The translations under genes and the position numbers were made by a program. Below, one piece after another: positions 6,956-14,747 of a DNA stretch of 64,000 nt (positions are counted from its first letter, which is position 1; each line of letters opens with the position of its first letter). The DNA is from Streptomyces sp. NBC_01244 (GTDB lineage Bacteria > Actinomycetota > Actinomycetes > Streptomycetales > Streptomycetaceae), in NCBI RefSeq assembly GCF_035987325.1, contig NZ_CP108490.1:123537-187536 (forward strand), written 5' to 3'. The notes beneath the pieces were generated by a model that saw only the letters and a program-made list of their open reading frames with translations, was not told the DNA's origin and made no database searches.

Positions 6956-7266
6956 CCGTCCTCGCCGGGGCTCGGCTTGCGGTGCCGCCCCCGCCCGCGC
7001 GACGGCACCGGCCCGCCGGCCGTCGGCCCCTCCTGCCTCGGCGGCGGCGGATACAGGATCTGTTGCGCCTGCGCGTAGTTCTCCGCGACCGTGTACGGCA
7101 ACCACTGGTAGCCATCCCACCGCTCAATCACCCGGGGCTTGTCCGGGTCCACATGCACGGCACGGGCCGGGCCCGGCACCACCGGCACCGCCCGCAGCCT
7201 GCCCACACGCTCCTGCTGACGGGCCAAATAGCCCTGCGCCCACGACTCCAGAGGTTCGTCGTCCAT
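6952..7266 (-). CDS. DUF6087-like protein, 104 aa
   Basis: The ATG at 7266 opens MDDEPLESWAQGYLARQ, then VGRLRAVPVVPGPARAVHV, DPDKPRVIERWDGYQWLPY and TVAENYAQAQQILYPP. The WDGYQW core with the flanking Arg/Pro pattern recalls the Streptomyces DUF6087 family, of unknown function. The C-terminus is Gly/Arg rich. A GTGTC pair begins 10 bp upstream at 7276, the closest of the set to a start codon. The family assignment is from memory. Confidence 0.6.
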   Translation of the reverse strand: MDDEPLESWAQGYLARQQERVGRLRAVPVVPGPARAVHVDPDKPRVIERWDGYQWLPYTVAENYAQAQQILYPPPPRQEGPTAGGPVPSRGRGRHRKPSPGEDG

Positions 7267-7275
7267 GACCGCGGA

Positions 7276-7316
7276 GTGTCCCACGACATGACCGCCGGCC
7301 GTGTGTCGGAGGACGC
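7276..7316. promoter_or_regulatory. paired GTGTC-type operator between divergent genes
   Basis: GTGTCCCACGACAT (7276-7289) and GTGTCGGAGGACGC (7303-7316) are 27 bp apart, between the minus gene starting at 7266 and the plus nuclease gene at 7385. A separate 16-bp perfect palindrome, GATGTTCGCGAACATC, lies at 7331-7346. Both could govern either gene. Confidence 0.55.
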
Positions 7317-7384
7317 TCGGCCCCGGTACGGATGTTCGCGAACATCTCCCGAACGGCCGAACGCGTGTACTACGCTCCCGGCTC

Positions 7385-8719
7385 ATGAAGCGAACCAGCG
7401 CCTTATTGGGCGCTCTCAGCGCTGCCCTTCTCCTCACCGCGACCCTCCCCGCGACCACGGCAACGGCCGCAAAACCGCCCGTGAAGGCCGTGTTCGGCGG
7501 GATCGTGGACGACCAGCACCCGGCCCTCCCCATCGGCTCCCGCCTCCCCGCCACCCTCCCCGCCACCCTCACCACCGCCCGCACGGCCGACGTTCCGGTC
7601 CCGCCGACGCTGACGAAGGCCCGCGAGGAAGCCGCGAAGAGCGAGATCACCCGGCCCCTGACCCCGCCCTCCGGAACGGTCGCCCTCGCCGGGCCGGTCC
7701 CGCACTCCACGCCGTTCGTGACGGTGAAGTGGTGCCGGGAGAACACCGACACCGACGGCAACGCCTCCATGGCGATGGACCGCTTCAACTGGTGCGCCGG
7801 GCGCGACAGCGTCATCTACTACATCGACGAGGAAGGCCAGGTCCAGGGCAACACCACGTTCCGGATGACCACCGCCGGACGCGGCGACAAGGGCTCCCGG
7901 AAGACGTTCTTCACCTCCGAGTTCTACAACTTCGTGGACTCGGGCGTCGTCCTCCCGGCCGCCCTGGTCCGCCTGGAACTCTCGTACAGCACCTCCGGCT
8001 ACTCCGACACGGACGGCTCGAACCCGGCCTGTGGCGTCGTCGGCAACTCCCCCACCACCGTGGCCGCCTGGCGTTCCGGTTCCACCGCCGTCTTCGAGAT
8101 CAACAGCAACGCGGCCGACGGCTACACCCCAGACAAGATCAGCCGGTGCACCGTCAACCAGCAGGGCCGGTCCGACCTCAACCTCGGCTGGGTGACCCTG
8201 CACTCCACCAACGTCCGTGCCGACTCCGCCTCGTACCTCGGGGTGGCCGGGGCGACGATCTTCTCGGACAAGTACGCGGCCCTGTGGGACTACACCCGCA
8301 GCGATCCGGCCGTGAACGAGGTCGCTCAGCACATCTACGACGCGCAGACCAACCCCGAGTCCACCTACCCGCCCAAGGTGGGCAAGTCCATCCCCGGGAG
8401 GATCGGCTCCGGCCGTCCGCTGCACTACGCAGCCAACGTGGTCTGGGACGTGGAGAACTACCAGCGTCGCAAGGACAATACGACCGCGAAGAACAACGCG
8501 TGCAAGGCCCTGTCACCGTCCGGGACCCCGGTGGGCAAGGAGTGCGACGAGTACCCCTTCGCGTCCACGATGGAGGGCGCCGGGCTCGGCGACGGCAACT
8601 TCTCCGTCCGCTACGTGACCTCGTCGGACAACAACACCGCTGGCCAGTGGCTCGCCACCTGGTACAAGGACGAGCGGGTCATCAACCGTGAGGGGTTCTA
8701 CCCCATCATCGGCGGCTGA
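7385..8719 (+). CDS. secreted NucA/NucB-type deoxyribonuclease, 444 aa
   Basis: A Sec signal peptide spans residues 1-29 (MKRTSALLGALSAALLLTA, cleavage near TATAA). The C-terminal part carries the NucA/NucB signature: ECDEYPFASTMEG near residue 382, then FSVRYVTSSDNNTAG and a final RVINREGFYPIIGG. The family comprises extracellular or membrane nucleases used in DNA uptake or nutrient release. The middle 300 residues have scattered Cys and no recognised domain. The preceding frame extends upstream to 7301, but the signal peptide fixes the ATG at 7385. A ComJ-like inhibitor gene faces it downstream. A 16-bp palindrome and a GTGTC pair lie in its promoter region. Confidence 0.8.
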   Translation: MKRTSALLGALSAALLLTATLPATTATAAKPPVKAVFGGIVDDQHPALPIGSRLPATLPATLTTARTADVPVPPTLTKAREEAAKSEITRPLTPPSGTVALAGPVPHSTPFVTVKWCRENTDTDGNASMAMDRFNWCAGRDSVIYYIDEEGQVQGNTTFRMTTAGRGDKGSRKTFFTSEFYNFVDSGVVLPAALVRLELSYSTSGYSDTDGSNPACGVVGNSPTTVAAWRSGSTAVFEINSNAADGYTPDKISRCTVNQQGRSDLNLGWVTLHSTNVRADSASYLGVAGATIFSDKYAALWDYTRSDPAVNEVAQHIYDAQTNPESTYPPKVGKSIPGRIGSGRPLHYAANVVWDVENYQRRKDNTTAKNNACKALSPSGTPVGKECDEYPFASTMEGAGLGDGNFSVRYVTSSDNNTAGQWLATWYKDERVINREGFYPIIGG

Positions 8720-8737
8720 CCTCGCACCATCCCCCCG

Positions 8738-8769
8738 GGGGGCCCGCACACGGTCGTGTGCGGGCCCCC
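8738..8769. terminator. strong hairpin terminator between convergent genes
   Basis: A stem of about 15 bp, rich in G and C (GGGGGCCCGCACAC with its complement), lies between the nuclease stop at 8719 and the convergent gene end at 8776. It should stop transcription in both directions. Confidence 0.8.
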
Positions 8770-8775
8770 GCTGTT

Positions 8776-9267
8776 TCAGCCCGTCAAGCGGTCCTCGAAG
8801 TCCTGGCCGTCCGGCAGGGGACCGGTCTGCCAGAAGCGGATCACGTACCGCTCCAGACCCTCGTACACGCCTCCCTGGGCGACGTCCTGGATTCCCTCGG
8901 CCGGGTAGGCCAGCTCCCGGCAGACCTGCACCCGGTAGAGGCCCGGCATCCCGAGCGCAACCGGCCCACCGGCGAACCCGTCGAAGAGCTGGTCGATCAG
9001 CAGGACTCCGGACCGGGACAGGATCGTCGCCTCGCCCACCACCGGCACCTTGGCCGGGTCCGGCTCCCCGTCCCACACTTCGACGGCCACCTCGGCGGCA
9101 TGGGTGTGCACGAGGCTCATCACGCGGACGCTGCTCTCCCCCACGCCCAGGCTGCCGTCTGTGGTCAGCGGCGGATTAGCGTGCTCATCCCACTCGAAGT
9201 CCTGCACCACGAACTGGTGGTGAGAGATCTCTACGTTCCGCTCGGCGGTCACTAACACTTTGCTCAT
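8776..9267 (-). CDS. ComJ-like nuclease inhibitor, 163 aa
   Basis: Near the N-terminus is VEISHHQFVVQDF, closely similar to the ISYHQFTV start of Bacillus ComJ (Nin), the protein inhibitor of NucA. Further on are SRSGVLLIDQLFDG, GMPGLYRVQVCREL and a C-terminal RYVIRFWQ. ComJ is shorter, about 130 aa. The gene lies tail-to-tail with a NucA/NucB-type nuclease, as expected for a nuclease-inhibitor pair. I therefore infer that it protects the producer. The ATG at 9267 is preferred over the GTG at 9288 because a purine-rich site (GTGAGAAAG) precedes it. Confidence 0.6.
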   Translation of the reverse strand: MSKVLVTAERNVEISHHQFVVQDFEWDEHANPPLTTDGSLGVGESSVRVMSLVHTHAAEVAVEVWDGEPDPAKVPVVGEATILSRSGVLLIDQLFDGFAGGPVALGMPGLYRVQVCRELAYPAEGIQDVAQGGVYEGLERYVIRFWQTGPLPDGQDFEDRLTG

Positions 9268-9373
9268 GACCGGACACTTTCTCACCAATCTGCCCCTGCC
9301 AGGTGAGGAACAGCACCGGTGCCGGCCGCGGTGCTTGACGGGCTGCCGATCGGCGGCCCCGGGAGTCGGTCGG

Positions 9374-9691
9374 CTACCGGGCCTTCTTGGCCTGTTCGAT
9401 CAGGGCGGCGCCGACGTCATCGGCCTTGGCGGCGGTGAGGCGGTCTTCGAGCCCGTCGACCGCCGTCAGGCGCGGGCCGAGCCGCTTGAGGTTCTTGTCG
9501 ATGCCCTCGCTGGCGGCCTTTTTCCACGGGTCGGCGCCCAGCTCCCGGCCCTCGGCGCGGGCGGCGGCGAGACGGTGGTCGGCGGCGGCGTTCACCAGGG
9601 CCCGTTCCATGGTCGCGGCCGCGAACATGGCCTTCCCGAGGTAGCGGTGGGCCTGCTGTATCAGCTCGATTTGGGTCTGCTCGATCGTCAC
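9374..9691 (-). CDS. helical hypothetical protein, 105 aa
   Basis: The GTG at 9691 encodes MTIEQTQIELIQQAHRYLG, then a long, mostly helical Ala/Arg/Glu-rich protein with MFAAATMERALVNAAADHRL, ending in a Lys-rich tail (EQAKKAR). It may form a coiled coil. The upstream frame ends four bases before this start, so the two minus-strand genes are probably co-transcribed. No family is recognised. Confidence 0.6.
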   Translation of the reverse strand: MTIEQTQIELIQQAHRYLGKAMFAAATMERALVNAAADHRLAAARAEGRELGADPWKKAASEGIDKNLKRLGPRLTAVDGLEDRLTAAKADDVGAALIEQAKKAR

Positions 9692-9694
9692 GGC

Positions 9695-9997
9695 TCAGTA
9701 TGACCGTGGCCGACCACCGCCTGGAGAGGTGAACGACCGCACCTTCGCCAGCGCAGGTTCCGCGGCAGGTGCCCGAGAGCACCCGGCGGGGGAGGAGGTG
9801 CCCGAGATCACCGCGGCGACCGACGAGGTGGGGGTCCGCCACCTGCACGTCGGCCGGGCGAGACGATTGAAGGCGTATCCGGCCCCGGCGGCGGCCGCGA
9901 AGTAGGCCAGGCGCTGCCAGTCGCGCCATGATCCCGCCTCTTCCGGTTCCGGGTCGGGTTCGGTGGCGGCAGCCGGAACGGTGACGATGCGAATCAG
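9695..9997 (-). CDS. hypothetical protein with single membrane helix, about 100 aa
   Basis: This frame reads VTVPAAATEPDPEPEEAGSW, then RDWQRLAYFAAAAGAGYAFN and RLARP. That looks like a cytoplasmic acidic segment followed by a membrane-associated helix. Third-position GC is high in the first two thirds. No ATG, GTG or TTG opens it; a CTG at 9997 lies five bases after GGGAGG, an unusual but possible start. It ends four bases before the next minus-strand gene. A 58-residue plus-strand frame (9729-9905) competes and I consider it weaker. Confidence 0.4.
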   Translation of the reverse strand: MIRIVTVPAAATEPDPEPEEAGSWRDWQRLAYFAAAAGAGYAFNRLARPTCRWRTPTSSVAAVISGTSSPAGCSRAPAAEPALAKVRSFTSPGGGRPRSY

Positions 9998-10008
9998 GAA
10001 GTCCTCCC

Positions 10009-10449
10009 GTGTACTTTGCCGCTGCCGCCCCGGGCCCGTGGCTCGGGGACATCGGATACCCCGGCGCCGCGCTCGCCGTGACCGTCCTCATGATCGCCTT
10101 CCTCAAGAAGAACCCGAAGAAGAAGATCGGGCAGGCCGCCGCCGCCGCCCTCATGTCGTTCATCGCCGCGTCCCTCTACCAGGCCGCGGGCGGACCATGG
10201 CAGGCCCCGGCCGACTCGCTGATGCGGCTGATCGACAACCTGAGGGAGTCCAACCCGGTGTTCGCCGGAGTCGGCTACGCCGCCCTGTGCATCGCGGTCA
10301 CCCTCGTGATCGTCCTCTTCAACCTCACCGCCCGCCGCAGCGCGTTCGCCGGGTTCCTCGCCGCCCCCCTCTACAACGCGGCCGGCGCCGGGTACGCGAT
10401 GGTCGCCCAGTTCGTCGCCACCGGACTCGCCGCCCTCATCCACCTGTAG
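10009..10449 (+). CDS. integral membrane protein, 146 aa
   Basis: The GTG at 10009 follows AGGAAG. Hydrophobic segments occur near residues 10-32, 42-58, 86-106 and 112-145 (GYPGAALAVTVLMIAFL, AAAAALMSFIAASLY, VGYAALCIAVTLVIVLF, and the C-terminal FVATGLAALIHL), separated by basic loops (KKNPKKK). It appears polytopic, with four segments. The next gene starts nine bases after its stop, so they form an operon. Pairs like this occur on actinomycete mobile elements, but no transfer gene is visible here. Confidence 0.7.
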   Translation: MYFAAAAPGPWLGDIGYPGAALAVTVLMIAFLKKNPKKKIGQAAAAALMSFIAASLYQAAGGPWQAPADSLMRLIDNLRESNPVFAGVGYAALCIAVTLVIVLFNLTARRSAFAGFLAAPLYNAAGAGYAMVAQFVATGLAALIHL

Positions 10450-10458
10450 GAGCCCGAC

Positions 10459-11121
10459 GTGAACATCAGCAAGGAAGTCGAGTTCGCCGGGTCCTACCTG
10501 CGGGCCCTGTGGGACGGCTCCAACGTCATGGCCTCCTGGCTCTGGAAGATCACCTTCACAGGAGACTGGAAGCTGCGCCTCCTCATCGCCGCGTGGGGCG
10601 TCTGGACCCTCTACGTGAAGTGGGACGACATACCCGAAGACGCCTCGTACCGGTCCATGCTCGTTGCTGCGGCTCTCGCCCTGTGGATGATCATCGCCCT
10701 CGTCGTCGCCCACCGGAACCTGGCCGCATCCGACACCGCCGACGACCAGGAACCCGACGAGAGCTCGGGGGAGGGAACCGTCCCCGAAGACACCGATCCC
10801 GACGCCGAAGAAGAGGCCGAACCCGGGCCTCAGACCCACCTGATGGACCGCGAAAGCTTCGTCCTCCTCACTCGCTCACTGATCGCCCCGGGGACCGTCG
10901 GAGTCCATCTCGCGACCCTGGACAAGGCCCTGGGGGAGAAGGGGAGCGCCCGTAAACACGCCGACTTCCACGGCATCACCGTACGCCGCCAGGTGTCGGT
11001 GAAAGGGGACAACCTGACCGGGATCAGGGCCTCGGACCTACCCTCCCCCGAGGTCGCCAGGGCCGTCGATCTCACCCCCACCGAGCCCCGCATCACCAAC
11101 ATCCAAAACGACTTCTCCTGA
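10459..11121 (+). CDS. membrane protein with acidic linker, 220 aa
   Basis: The start follows GGAG. Two hydrophobic segments (LRLLIAAWGVWTLYV and MLVAAALALWMIIALVVAH, about residues 38-53 and 68-86) are followed by a strongly acidic linker of about 40 residues (EPDESSGEGTVPEDTDPDAE) and a globular cytoplasmic end (SFVLLTRSLIAPGTVGVHL, ITVRRQVSVKGDNLTGI). No family is recognised. It shares an operon with the membrane protein upstream. Confidence 0.65.
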   Translation: MNISKEVEFAGSYLRALWDGSNVMASWLWKITFTGDWKLRLLIAAWGVWTLYVKWDDIPEDASYRSMLVAAALALWMIIALVVAHRNLAASDTADDQEPDESSGEGTVPEDTDPDAEEEAEPGPQTHLMDRESFVLLTRSLIAPGTVGVHLATLDKALGEKGSARKHADFHGITVRRQVSVKGDNLTGIRASDLPSPEVARAVDLTPTEPRITNIQNDFS

Positions 11122-11259
11122 CCCCCTTCCGGGCCCCCTCTCCCCCCCACTTCCGCACCCCGCCCGACCTCAGCCCCCAGAAACCGCAGCTCACACCGCA
11201 CTCTTGCCACTCTGCTAGCCAGAATTCTGGCCGCCCGCTCTGGCCCCGAGGAGCCTCTC

Positions 11260-11514
11260 GTGTATTACCGATATCGGCCCTGGTGCTCCGCCTGCCGGAT
11301 CTACGTCACCACCCACCGAATGCCCCGCAGCAAGGCGATCGCCGCCCGCGACCAGCACCGCGCCGACGTCCACGGCGGCGGAGCCGGACACCGCGATCTC
11401 CTCATCCGGTCCAAGCCCAACGCCGGGGCCGACCTCGTCCACATCGCCTGGATCGGTGCAGCCCTCGGCGTGCTCTCCGCGTGGCCGTGGCTGCGCCACT
11501 TCCTCGGCCTGTAG
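11260..11514 (+). CDS. small protein with CxxC and C-terminal membrane helix, 84 aa
   Basis: The GTG at 11260 follows GAGGAG. The N-terminus has WCSACRIYVTTHRM, a CxxC motif next to His, then a His-rich linker (RDQHRADVHGGGAGHRD) and a C-terminal hydrophobic helix, IAWIGAALGVLSAWPWL. It may be a tail-anchored metal-binding protein. It lies downstream of the two membrane protein genes and could belong to the same transcription unit. Confidence 0.6.
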   Translation: MYYRYRPWCSACRIYVTTHRMPRSKAIAARDQHRADVHGGGAGHRDLLIRSKPNAGADLVHIAWIGAALGVLSAWPWLRHFLGL

Positions 11515-11601
11515 CCCGCGGCAGGTGCGGGAGAGCACCCCGCCAGCGGCTGTGCTCTGCGCCAGCTCGGCTGGGTGGGACCCGTGCGGCCGGCCGGTCG
11601 G

Positions 11602-11745
11602 GCTCTCCCACGACTACGTCCAGAAGACGCCCATGACGTCCTGGAACGCGGAGGCGCCGCCGGTGCCGAGGTAGGGCCCGGAGTCCTGGCGGATGTTGGC
11701 CCTCTGCCCGTAGCGGTCAGGCGTCGGCCAGGGCCCAGGCGCAGC
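11602..11745 (-). pseudogene. possible 3' remnant of an unknown gene
   Basis: A minus-strand frame without a start reads PDRYGQRANIRQDSGPYLG, then TGGASAFQDVMGVFWT and a stop. The composition is protein-like and the third positions are GC rich, but the frame overlaps the end of the gene at 11717-12058 and cannot begin. It looks like the tail of a deleted gene. Confidence 0.25.
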
Positions 11746-12058
11746 GGCCCGGGTGCTGGTCGTAGAGCCAGCAGTGGTCGTTATCGAGGTCGCCCGGATC
11801 GTTCCGGGGGGCTTCGCAGTGGTCGAAGACCGAGATCTCGTACTTCGTGGTCCAGCCCTTCCAGCGGATCCAGGAATGTAGGCCTTCGGCGAAGGGCATC
11901 ACTTCGGTCCCACACAGCGGCTCGGCGTGGTGCTCCTCCTCGTAGAGCTCGTGCCCGCCCTCAAGCTCGCACCGGTGCCAGCCCGGCTGGACGGGGGCAC
12001 TGTGGGGAAGAAATATCCGGGCGGCGCAGCGAGGCTGGCCCGGGGTCGACTCGTTCAC
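11717..12058 (-). CDS. Cys/His-rich hypothetical protein, 113 aa
   Basis: From a GTG at 12058 the protein contains HRCELEGGHELYEEEHHAEPLCG near residues 28-50 and, later, DHCEAPRNDPGDLDNDHCWLY and GRCAWA. The repeated Cys and His suggest metal binding. No family is recognised. It is divergent from the membrane protein at 12139, and the 80-bp gap contains an inverted TTGACA/TGTCAA pair. Confidence 0.55.
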   Translation of the reverse strand: MNESTPGQPRCAARIFLPHSAPVQPGWHRCELEGGHELYEEEHHAEPLCGTEVMPFAEGLHSWIRWKGWTTKYEISVFDHCEAPRNDPGDLDNDHCWLYDQHPGRCAWALADA

Positions 12059-12138
12059 GACACCACCCTTGACACGTCACCGGTGCCCCTGTCAACACCA
12101 CCACCGGCAAACCGACATGAGGCGCTAGCGTCGATTCC

Positions 12139-12441
12139 ATGCTGATCTGGTCATTCATCCTCGCGGGCGTCGGACTGACCGGGCTGTGGCTCCAGGGCTC
12201 TGGCCGCTGGTACGGGTGGGCGTTCACCATCGTCGGTCAGACCGCGTGGATCGCCTACTCCCTGCTCTTCGGGCAATGGGGCTTTCTCCTGGGCACCGCC
12301 GGCTACCTGTTCGTCGCCACCCGGAACCTGCGCCGCTGGCTGCGCATCGACCGTGATGGCCGGAGCACCCCCGGAATGGTCACCGATCCGACGTGCGCCT
12401 GCCCCTGTGCGTGCGGAACCCGGGCTGCCGCAGCGGCGTAG
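12139..12441 (+). CDS. small polytopic membrane protein, 100 aa
   Basis: Three hydrophobic helices are visible (IWSFILAGVGLTGLWL, WAFTIVGQTAWIAYSLLFG, WGFLLGTAGYLFVAT), followed by a basic segment (RNLRRWLRIDRDGR) and a Cys-rich end (CACPCACG). Small three-helix membrane proteins of this type are common in Streptomyces, with unknown role. The ATG at 12139 fits the start of the first helix. Confidence 0.65.
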   Translation: MLIWSFILAGVGLTGLWLQGSGRWYGWAFTIVGQTAWIAYSLLFGQWGFLLGTAGYLFVATRNLRRWLRIDRDGRSTPGMVTDPTCACPCACGTRAAAAA

Positions 12442-12450
12442 ACGCCCGCT

Positions 12451-12876
12451 CTACGGAGCTGCGGCGAAGACGGCGTTATCCGGAAGCCTGCCGCGAAACG
12501 CGGCCGGGATGCTGCCCATGAGCCACAGGCGCTCCGTGGAGTGCACGGTGCCAGGGTCGTCCAGCAAGGCGTAGTGGTGGACCTCCAACCCGACGTACCC
12601 GATCTCCGGCGGGAACCCCTGCTCCTCGGACCACGACAGGTAGTGGCGGCCGTCGATCCGCAGCACGCGGCGCCCGTCCGGGTCCTGGTCCCCGAGAAAC
12701 CGGTAGCCCACGCACGTCAGCCAGGCATCGCAGGAGGAACACACCCGGTACGCCGCGCACCGCGCGCCGACCCCCCGGATGCCCTGGTCGGTCCCCTTGT
12801 ACGGGCACAACTTGCAGTCGAACACCTTGTACCGCTTGGGCTCCCGTACGGGCCGCCGCTTTAACCACTGCTCCAT
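12451..12876 (-). CDS. Cys-rich putative zinc protein, 141 aa
   Basis: The ATG at 12876 follows GGAAGGCGG. The protein has FDCKLCPYKGTD near residue 20 and CAAYRVCSSCDAWLTCVGY near 40-58, enough Cys pairs for one or two zinc ribbons. The rest includes RRVLRIDGRHYLSWSEEQGF. No family is recognised. It converges with the gene at 12139-12441, ending ten bases from that stop. Confidence 0.6.
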   Translation of the reverse strand: MEQWLKRRPVREPKRYKVFDCKLCPYKGTDQGIRGVGARCAAYRVCSSCDAWLTCVGYRFLGDQDPDGRRVLRIDGRHYLSWSEEQGFPPEIGYVGLEVHHYALLDDPGTVHSTERLWLMGSIPAAFRGRLPDNAVFAAAP

Positions 12877-13020
12877 GCGTCCGCCTTCCACGTGCTGGTC
12901 GGCTCACGAAGTTACCGGCCTGCGGCGGGTGGCGTACGACAGTCAGCCGGCCGAGGGAGGTGGGCAACTGGAATGCGGCGGAATCATGCCGCAGAGCTGG
13001 CTATCGGCCCACACTGGTTC

Positions 13021-13596
13021 ATGACCAACTTCCTGACCAGCCTCACGAACGTGCTGTCGGGCGTCAGCTGGGGCCCGGTGTCTGGCTGGCTGACCCTGCT
13101 CGTCATCCTTATGGCTGCCAAGAACCTGCGCATTACCGCACGCCAGGACAAGGACAACGAGCTCAAGCCGGCACGGCTCGTCACGCTTGTCGGCAGCGCC
13201 AGCCGAGAGGGTTACCGCCATGGTGACCTGCATGTGATCCTCGCCGTCTCCAATGACGCGGAGGGCCCCATCGTCGATTGCAGACCCCTCATCTACTTCG
13301 CACCCGAGGGTGGCTGCCGGGAAGCGCTGTCCTACGGGATGTGCGGATCCGAAGATGATGCCGAGCACCGCATTCTCGGCGGTCAGAGCAAGAGGTTCAG
13401 TCTGCACTTCCCCGCCGATTGCGAACTTGGCGGGGACGCCCCCTTCTTGTACGGATTGGAGTTCACCGACATGGCAGGGCTGCGGTGGCGCCGGATCGGC
13501 GGGGCTCAGCCCACCCGTCTGGTTGGTGCGGACGCCGAGGTGTGCCCGCTCGTCCGTGACTTCGACCACGCACAACGCGGGAACCTGTGCTCCTAA
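13021..13596 (+). CDS. membrane-anchored hypothetical protein, 191 aa
   Basis: An N-terminal hydrophobic helix (WGPVSGWLTLLVILMAA, about residues 15-33) is followed by a globular part with strand-rich character: LVTLVGSASREGYRHGDLHV, ILAVSNDAEGPIVDCRPLIY and a conserved-looking FLYGLEFTDMAGLRWRR. The start is uncertain: ATG 12973 has a GGAGG 12 bases upstream and would add 16 residues, while ATG 13021 opens directly before the helix. No family is recognised. Confidence 0.6.
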   Translation: MTNFLTSLTNVLSGVSWGPVSGWLTLLVILMAAKNLRITARQDKDNELKPARLVTLVGSASREGYRHGDLHVILAVSNDAEGPIVDCRPLIYFAPEGGCREALSYGMCGSEDDAEHRILGGQSKRFSLHFPADCELGGDAPFLYGLEFTDMAGLRWRRIGGAQPTRLVGADAEVCPLVRDFDHAQRGNLCS

Positions 13597-13664
13597 CGTG
13601 CCCCTACGGCATCCTTCCGCCGTATTCCGGCTGCCTACCAGGGAGCACCGAGGCTCCGTACTGC

Positions 13665-13751
13665 CAGGTCACCGCCTTGGGCGATAACGTGCGCACGTTA
13701 TCGCCCAAGGCGGTGACCTGCTGTGACCAGGGATAACGTGCACACGTTAAT
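13665..13751. promoter_or_regulatory. 56-bp perfect palindrome plus second copy of its core
   Basis: Bases 13665-13720 form an uninterrupted palindrome with 28-bp arms and no loop, centred on GATAACGTGC/GCACGTTATC. The core recurs at 13732-13751 as GATAACGTGCACACGTTAAT, centred 49 bp downstream and ending five bases before the ATG at 13757. Two copies of a TAACGTG-type operator over the start region suggest tight repression of the SprT-like gene. Alternatively the long palindrome is a terminator for the gene ending at 13596. Confidence 0.6.
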
Positions 13752-13756
13752 GAATC

Positions 13757-14635
13757 ATGACCGACAGCCCCGAGCACGGCTCCCGCCTCGTCGCCACCTT
13801 CGAGAACGCCTGGGACGCGATCCGTTCCCGCCACCCAGACGTTCCCGAAGTCCTCGTCGTCGCCGGGCGCGCACTGGACAACAAGGACCACCACTGGGGC
13901 CACTTCGCCTACCACCCCGCAGGCGTCTGGAGCGTCGGCCGCACCGGGGACGACCTACGCCCCGAGCTGTACGTCTCCGGAGAGGCCGTCTCCGAGGGCG
14001 GCCGGGCGGTGATGCGCGTCCTGCTCCACGAGGCCGCCCACGGCCTGGCCTACGCCCGCGGCCTCAAGGACACCTCCAACTCCTGCCGCTACCACAACCG
14101 CACGTTCGTGGACTTGGCCGACGAGCTCGGTCTTCTCTCCCCCACCGTCCCCGACCCCGTCATCGGCTTCTCCGACTCCACCGTCCCCGACACCACGGCC
14201 GCCGAGTACGCGGCGGTGATCGCCGTACTGGACGACCCATCCCTCCCCTACGCTGACCATCTCCGCACCCGGCGCGTCATCGCCGCCGAGCGCGACCAGA
14301 GGATCTACGCCCGGCACCAGCTCGAAGTCCGCCAGCGCGACAAGCGAATCAAGCTCGAAGAGAAGCAGTTCGCCAACGAAATGCGCCGCCTTGACCGTCT
14401 CATCTCCAGCCTCGACATCGAGTGGGAGAACGCCGAGGAAGAGCCGTCGACGCGGGCGGGGAAGCGGGTCACCGCCGTGTGCTGCTGCACCCCCTCGCGT
14501 CGCCTGCAGCTCACTCCCCGCTCGCTGACGGATGGCCCGATCCTGTGCGGCCTGTGCATGAAGCCCTTCAGGTCCTCGGTACCACTGCCCGCTCCGCGCC
14601 CACCGGGCCGCCAACCCACCAGGACCTCGCTCTGA
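13757..14635 (+). CDS. SprT-like zinc metalloprotease, 292 aa
   Basis: The HExxH motif is LLHEAAHGLAYARG near residue 95, with a following CRYHNRTFVDLADELGL that supplies a probable further metal ligand. The C-terminal third has a coiled stretch (RQRDKRIKLEEKQFANEMRR) and a Cys cluster (AVCCC and ILCGLC) typical of the zinc ribbon that ends SprT/Spartan-like proteins. The family cuts DNA-protein crosslinks or serves related roles. The ATG is close to an operator repeat and has no ribosome site, suggesting a leaderless message. Confidence 0.75.
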   Translation: MTDSPEHGSRLVATFENAWDAIRSRHPDVPEVLVVAGRALDNKDHHWGHFAYHPAGVWSVGRTGDDLRPELYVSGEAVSEGGRAVMRVLLHEAAHGLAYARGLKDTSNSCRYHNRTFVDLADELGLLSPTVPDPVIGFSDSTVPDTTAAEYAAVIAVLDDPSLPYADHLRTRRVIAAERDQRIYARHQLEVRQRDKRIKLEEKQFANEMRRLDRLISSLDIEWENAEEEPSTRAGKRVTAVCCCTPSRRLQLTPRSLTDGPILCGLCMKPFRSSVPLPAPRPPGRQPTRTSL

Positions 14636-14706
14636 CCGGGCGGGCCGCACTGAAGGCTGCCGTTCATCTGCTCGCGCCTGCTTTGTCGTCCTTCGCCTGA
14701 TTCCGA

Positions 14707-14747
14707 GGTGAGGTGGAGCACCGCCGGCCGCGGTGCTCCACCTCACC
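14707..14747. terminator. long hairpin terminator between convergent genes
   Basis: An 18-bp perfect stem (GGTGAGGTGGAGCACCGC and complement) encloses a 5-base loop between the SprT-like gene and the convergent small gene at 14743. It overlaps the last codon of the latter. Confidence 0.85.

Noticed and set aside
7331..7346. GATGTTCGCGAACATC as a LexA (SOS) box
   Set aside because: The half-sites are in the reverse order (GTTC-GC-GAAC) to the usual GAAC-N4-GTTC box, so an SOS call is not justified. It is noted only as a palindrome.
9729..9905. 58-residue plus-strand frame starting with GTG
   Set aside because: The ribosome site is too close to the start, and the minus-strand frame over the same bases is more protein-like and fits an operon.
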